Both the position numbers and the translations under genes were made by a program. Below are positions 6,474 to 9,644 of a stretch of 9,644 nt of DNA, one piece after another. This DNA comes from an uncultured Lentisphaeria bacterium. GTDB taxonomy: Bacteria > Verrucomicrobiota > Lentisphaeria > Victivallales > Victivallaceae. Each line of letters starts with the position of its first letter. Position 1 is the first letter of the stretch. Below the pieces are notes generated by a model that saw nothing but the letters and a program-made list of their open reading frames with translations, did not search any database and had not been told where the DNA came from. The stretch spans positions 1 through 9,644 of the forward strand of contig CALABZ010000186.1 of the NCBI GenBank assembly GCA_937888615.1, given 5' to 3'.

Positions 6474-7147
6474 TTCTCGTTATTCCAGAGTTTATCGGGT
6501 GTTTTGCCATAGGCAATCGCTTCAACATGCCCATCGACAAAAGTAAAATTGGAGAAGAGCTTATGGGGAGCGAAATGAGCCGCGTCTCCGGCTGGCCCCG
6601 CCGCATCGTATTTTGCTTTTGTCGTATAACCACGCGACGCTAAATTACTGTTGAAATACGAATAGACGGTCTGCGACTCCACCTGTACCGCGGTGCCGGA
6701 CGGACGCTTATAATGGGTCAGGCGATTAGGGGTGCTGCTGGCCGGCGACATGGCCAGAATCGCATATGAGCGGGGAAAACCGTAATTCTTTCCGTACCCG
6801 TAATATCGCTCCAGCGTATCGGAGGGACAATGGAATATTTCGGCATTTACGGTGGTCCGGTCATTGATATCCGTATAATCGTGTCCCAGATAGCGGTTGA
6901 CTATACCATCCCAATAATAATGCGGCCACGGCTTGTCATCGGTATATTTGACGCCGTTCAGGCGCCCGTCGTTATCTGCCGCATAAAACAGCCATCCGGC
7001 AATGATCTGCTTCATCTGACCGGCGCAGGATATTTGCCTGGCCGACTCCCGTGCTTTCTGCAGAGCCGGCAGCAGCATCGCGGCGAGGATAGCAATAATA
7101 GCTATCACTACCAAAAGCTCTATAAGTGTGAAAATTCTTCCTTTCAT
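6470..7147 (-). CDS. Prepilin-like H-X9-DG pseudopilin
   Basis: This 225-residue protein begins MKGRIFTLIELLVV and continues with one hydrophobic helix (to about residue 29) and LQKARESARQ, the class III signal and N-terminal helix of type IV pilins and type II secretion pseudopilins. Glu10 is the usual Glu+5 after the cleavage site. The residue before Phe is Ile rather than the canonical Gly, so processing may be unusual. The globular part includes FHCPSD (106-110 region) and ends with HKLFSNFTFVDG, an exact H-X9-DG motif (His195, Asp205-Gly206). That marks a large pseudopilin family abundant in Planctomycetota and Lentisphaerota. AAGGA lies 9 bases before the ATG. The gene sits 34 bases after the regulator and overlaps the glycosidase gene by four bases. 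A role in exporting, assembling or displaying the glycosidase is inferred from linkage only. Confidence 0.93.
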   Translation of the reverse strand: MKGRIFTLIELLVVIAIIAILAAMLLPALQKARESARQISCAGQMKQIIAGWLFYAADNDGRLNGVKYTDDKPWPHYYWDGIVNRYLGHDYTDINDRTTVNAEIFHCPSDTLERYYGYGKNYGFPRSYAILAMSPASSTPNRLTHYKRPSGTAVQVESQTVYSYFNSNLASRGYTTKAKYDAAGPAGDAAHFAPHKLFSNFTFVDGHVEAIAYGKTPDKLWNNEK

Positions 7148-7181
7148 GCTTTTTATTCCTTATTTTATAGCAGGTTAAGAG

Positions 7182-8246
7182 TTATTCCTCCAGCAAATAA
7201 TAATGATAGCGGTTCGGCGGGGAATCCGGAAACCATTTGTCCGCCTCCAACAGGATCTGATACGATTTGGCCGCAATTCCATCGTAATTGCAATCGAAAA
7301 TAATCAATCCCGGTTCGGGTATCGCAGTCTCTTTGTCCGTGAATACCAGCACATCGATATCTTTCGCAATCGTTTTGCCGCACTCATGGAGCGCCCCGGA
7401 CAGTGCAGGAAGAGTGGCCCCTTCGGTGATGATTACATCCGGCGCCGTTTCACGCCGCAGCAGGGACTTCACCGTATCCGTGATGACCTTGCGCTCCGGG
7501 GGGCAAAAAAACATCATATCGTCCGGACACGTTAACCCGTAGGCCTCGATTTCCCGGTGCAGTTCATCAGGGCTCATTTCCAGCATCCGCTCACCGTAAA
7601 TGGTCTTTAAACCGATCACCGCGACGGTTTTATTGCCGCGCCTGGCGAGGTGCCGCAGGGCGTCGCGCATACTGTCTTTCATCTGAACCGTGACCGCGGC
7701 ACATCCGGTTATGGCGTAATCATCCCGCAACGCGTAGGCCAGAATAACCGGAATACCGGATTGGCGAAGGGTTTTCAACCAGGACTCGTTTCCATTGAAA
7801 ACATGGGGGAAAACGAATACGCCGCCGATATTGGCATGGACGGCCATCCGGTGGAATTCCTCCGCCGTCATCTGTTCGAGCTCCTCTTCAGTGAAAAAAA
7901 TTTCATTGAAGCGGTGTTCAAGCGCCCGGCGATGGAATCGGGGAAACATTTTCAAACAGGTATTATTCGGCATCCGCATATAATTCTTGCCGACCAGCAT
8001 CAATATACTGCGGCCTGCGGGTTTTTCCGGCGAATAATTGACATAAGTCCCCCTGCCCTTCACCCGTTTCACCAGCATTTCGTTCTCAAGATTCTCAAGA
8101 GCGGCGGCCAGAGTCACCTTACCCACGCCAAGCTGCCGGGCAAACTCCACACCCGGCGGCAGGACATATCCGTCCGGATATTTGCCGTTCAGAATATCCG
8201 AGCGCAACTGCTGATAAATCTGATCCTTTTTAAATAATGCCGCCAT
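7182..8246 (-). CDS. GntR-type winged-helix regulator with LacI-like sugar-sensor domain
   Basis: This 354-residue cytoplasmic transcription factor has a GntR winged helix at residues 1-70: KKDQIYQQLRSDILNGKYPDG, then VEFARQLGVGKVTLAAALENL as helix-turn-helix, then the wing VKRVKGRGTYV. The remainder, from about residue 78 (RSILMLVG), looks like a LacI/periplasmic-binding-protein effector domain: GGVFVFPHV, SGIPVILAYA, RRGNKTVAVIGL and APDVIITEG are typical blocks. This AraR-like hybrid architecture usually binds a sugar and represses a neighbouring operon. The start is ATG 8246, with AGGA 6 bases upstream. The in-frame ATG at 8330 lies upstream of the promoter -35 box and is rejected. It is the first gene of the operon with the pseudopilin and glycosidase, so it probably controls itself and them. 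The effector is unknown, perhaps a sugar released by the glycosidase. Confidence 0.88.
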   Translation of the reverse strand: MAALFKKDQIYQQLRSDILNGKYPDGYVLPPGVEFARQLGVGKVTLAAALENLENEMLVKRVKGRGTYVNYSPEKPAGRSILMLVGKNYMRMPNNTCLKMFPRFHRRALEHRFNEIFFTEEELEQMTAEEFHRMAVHANIGGVFVFPHVFNGNESWLKTLRQSGIPVILAYALRDDYAITGCAAVTVQMKDSMRDALRHLARRGNKTVAVIGLKTIYGERMLEMSPDELHREIEAYGLTCPDDMMFFCPPERKVITDTVKSLLRRETAPDVIITEGATLPALSGALHECGKTIAKDIDVLVFTDKETAIPEPGLIIFDCNYDGIAAKSYQILLEADKWFPDSPPNRYHYYLLEE

Positions 8247-8252
8247 CGCAAA

Positions 8253-8256
8253 TCCT
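8253..8256 (-). promoter_or_regulatory. Ribosome binding site deciding the regulator start
   Basis: AGGA on the minus strand lies 6 bases before the ATG at 8246. It supports that start over the in-frame ATG at 8330. Confidence 0.65.
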
Positions 8257-8274
8257 GTATTAAAATCAATAAGT

Positions 8275-8292
8275 CCTATATAAAACCTATTT
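8275..8292. promoter_or_regulatory. Direct repeat at transcription start, candidate autoregulatory operator
   Basis: CCTAT occurs twice on the plus strand (8275-8279 and 8286-8290), 11 bases apart or about one helical turn. The repeat covers the predicted start of the regulator operon, immediately downstream of the -10 box. A repressor bound here would stop initiation. The inner copy extends to ACCTATTT, which also appears in the lipoprotein promoter. No binding data are implied. Confidence 0.35.
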
Positions 8293-8294
8293 CT

Positions 8295-8323
8295 ATAATA
8301 ACGGCAGATGGCGATTTTGTCAA
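8295..8323 (-). promoter_or_regulatory. Near-consensus promoter of the regulator-pseudopilin-glycosidase operon
   Basis: The minus strand reads TTGACA (8323-8318), a perfect -35 box, then a 17-base spacer and TATTAT (8300-8295), a 5 of 6 match to the -10 box. Transcription should begin near 8288, about 42 bases before the regulator ATG at 8246. It is the strongest promoter-like sequence in the window, which fits a repressed, inducible operon. Confidence 0.8.
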
Positions 8324-8343
8324 TGGGCAATCACAAAATTTCA

Positions 8344-8385
8344 GAAAAATATCTCACCCCATGCCGATCGGGCAAAGGGCGAGAT
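8344..8385 (-). terminator. Rho-independent terminator after the beta-helix gene
   Basis: On the minus strand ATCTCGCCC (8385-8377) pairs with GGGTGAGAT (8359-8351), with one G-U pair. The loop can fold further through TGCC/GGCA. ATTTTTC (8350-8344) follows. It lies 18 bases after the stop of the beta-helix gene and just before the -35 box of the regulator operon, so it insulates the two units. Confidence 0.85.
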
Positions 8386-8403
8386 CAATATATGAAAAAG
8401 TTT

Positions 8404-9644
8404 TTATCGGGCAATCAGAAGATTTTCCGGGGCGGTCGATACCAGCGGCGGCAACGGAGCCCCCAGCCGGAAACGGAAATCCTCGCGGGCATAAGGAAAG
8501 GCAAGGCACCAGATTTCATCTTTCGAAGCATCGGACCGACGGTATTTCAGGAGTTTGGCGTCGGCGCTGCGCTCGTGAGAAAGAACCGTTCTCCCGTCCG
8601 GGGCGATCAACTGTGAACTTACCGGTTCACCCACATCCGGCGAAACCTCGACCGCAATGTCCCGCACCCCCGCCGGAACCATGAAATAAAATTTATGGTT
8701 GGTTCCGCCAAACATGCCGACACGCATATCCGCACGCACCGCCTGTCCCGGCGCTCCGTAATCCAGGCTGACCGTATGCCCGCCGGTATTGATTTCGAAT
8801 GTCCAGACGTCGCTGCCGCCTTTCGGCCTGACGATATAGGTATAAGACGGTTCTTTGATGATGAACTCATCGACCGGCGTGCCGTTGGAATCCCTGACCG
8901 CCACCCGGACGTTCAGCGGGGATTTACCGACTTGACCGGCGGTGAATTTCATCGGCAGTTCCCTGCCGCTTTCGACATATTGGAGAAGTGTGAAACATCC
9001 GCGGAACCGCGCGTTCGGCAAGCCGTTCTTCGATTCGCCGCCGGCCGGTTTCAGTTTCTTCAAGTCCACCGGCTCAACGGCAAACTGCTTCAACTCTAAA
9101 TTGGGCTTATTGGCGGCCACGAATTTCTCCAGGTCGAACTTTTTACTTCCGACCATGATATCGCCGGTCACCTCTTTAAGTCCGCTGCCGGAAAGGCTCA
9201 GGAACGACACCGGCATCTGTTTTCCGGGAAGAATCCGCACATTTTCGAAATGAATGCCGGATACGTCGGCAGTGGTTCTGGTACTCAGTACGATTCCCTT
9301 CGAATCAGAACCGCGGCTGTCCAGCGTACAATCCTTCAGCGTTATTTTCAGGCCGTTTTCCTGCTGCCCATTGATGACGACTTCATTACCCCTGTCATTG
9401 ATCATCCGGCAATTCTCAAGGGTAATCTGTCCTTTGACGGGCGTGGTGGCAGAAGCGTTGACCATAAAGCCGGAAGCATTGCCGGACATCGCACAATCTT
9501 TAAACAGAACGGATATCGGCTTGGAAGAAGCGTTCAAAGGGTTCAGGTGGAGCATGATGCCCGCCCCGGCGTTGTTGTTGAACTCGCAATTCTCGACCAG
9601 ACAGTCGGAAATCCATTCGTCCGCCTTGTTCGGTTCGAAATCGA
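8404..9644 (-). CDS. Right-handed parallel beta-helix protein, 5' end outside window
   Basis: The frame is open to the right edge, leaving 412 C-terminal residues. A methionine at 9555 is internal, because the 29 codons upstream continue the same repeats. The visible N-terminal part starts DFEPNKADEWISDCLVENC and shows beta-helix rungs rich in N, G and C: VENCEFNNNAGAGI, LFKDCAMSGNASGF, LENCRMINDRGNEV, LKDCTLDSRGSDSKGI and FENVRI, each about 22-35 residues apart. This resembles pectate-lyase-like and GH28/GH110-type beta-helices. After about residue 185 come at least two beta-sandwich-like stretches, including FTLLQYVESGRELPMKF and HKFYFMVPAGVRDIAVEVSP, then a short end at LLIAR. The missing 5' part would hold the signal peptide and much of the helix. 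Carbohydrate binding or cleavage is inferred from the fold; a specific enzyme class cannot be assigned. It is transcribed separately from the regulator operon. Confidence 0.85.
   Translation of the reverse strand, partial: DFEPNKADEWISDCLVENCEFNNNAGAGIMLHLNPLNASSKPISVLFKDCAMSGNASGFMVNASATTPVKGQITLENCRMINDRGNEVVINGQQENGLKITLKDCTLDSRGSDSKGIVLSTRTTADVSGIHFENVRILPGKQMPVSFLSLSGSGLKEVTGDIMVGSKKFDLEKFVAANKPNLELKQFAVEPVDLKKLKPAGGESKNGLPNARFRGCFTLLQYVESGRELPMKFTAGQVGKSPLNVRVAVRDSNGTPVDEFIIKEPSYTYIVRPKGGSDVWTFEINTGGHTVSLDYGAPGQAVRADMRVGMFGGTNHKFYFMVPAGVRDIAVEVSPDVGEPVSSQLIAPDGRTVLSHERSADAKLLKYRRSDASKDEIWCLAFPYAREDFRFRLGAPLPPLVSTAPENLLIAR

Noticed and set aside
7650..8237. Plus-strand 195-codon frame opposite the regulator gene
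   Set aside because: It is antisense to a well-supported GntR/LacI-type regulator and shows no domain features.
8247..8330. Regulator start at ATG 8330
   Set aside because: This codon lies upstream of the near-perfect -35 box, and the added residues do not match a GntR N-terminus. ATG 8246 has a good ribosome binding site.
9553..9555. Methionine at 9555 as the start of the beta-helix gene
   Set aside because: The frame remains open to the window edge and the upstream residues continue the beta-helix repeat pattern, so the codon is internal.

Overview
The window looks like chromosomal DNA from a PVC-group bacterium, most likely a Lentisphaerota (Victivallis-like) organism. The main pointer is a short prepilin-like protein with an N-terminal FTLIELL helix and a C-terminal H-X9-DG motif. 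It sits beside a hybrid GntR/LacI-type regulator, a DUF4091/GH123-like secreted glycosidase and a right-handed beta-helix protein. From memory this mix is typical of Lentisphaerota and relatives. Taxonomy is inferred from gene content only. There are no tRNA or rRNA genes, insertion sequences, CRISPR arrays or phage modules.

Left part (1-2316, all minus strand): a 3'-truncated YbaK/EbsC-type Cys-tRNA(Pro) deacylase lies 16 bases downstream of a DUF4185-like beta-propeller lipoprotein. The lipoprotein has its own promoter, with an inverted repeat in the spacer. Upstream of it come a GNAT acetyltransferase and a 31-residue basic microprotein that is easily missed. The microprotein has its own promoter and ends in a strong hairpin terminator placed right at the GNAT leader.

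Middle (2317-4116): an AT-rich divergent intergenic region carries opposing promoters for the microprotein and for guaB. guaB encodes a complete IMP dehydrogenase of 498 residues and is followed by a bidirectional terminator.

Right part (4134-8323, minus strand): a compact three-gene operon runs GntR/LacI-type regulator, then H-X9-DG pseudopilin, then GH123-like glycosidase. The last two overlap by four bases (ATGA). A near-consensus promoter (TTGACA, 17 bp, TATTAT) drives it, with a candidate autoregulatory repeat at the start site. I read it as a locally regulated glycan-degradation cassette: the regulator senses a sugar, the secreted glycosidase cleaves a glycan, and the pilin-like protein may help export or display the enzyme. 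Upstream and separated by a terminator is the 3' end of a large beta-helix protein that runs off the right edge (8404-9644); it may be a polysaccharide lyase, glycosidase or surface protein.

The most interesting items are the translationally coupled pseudopilin-glycosidase cassette, the pseudopilin's missing glycine at the peptidase site, and the microprotein.
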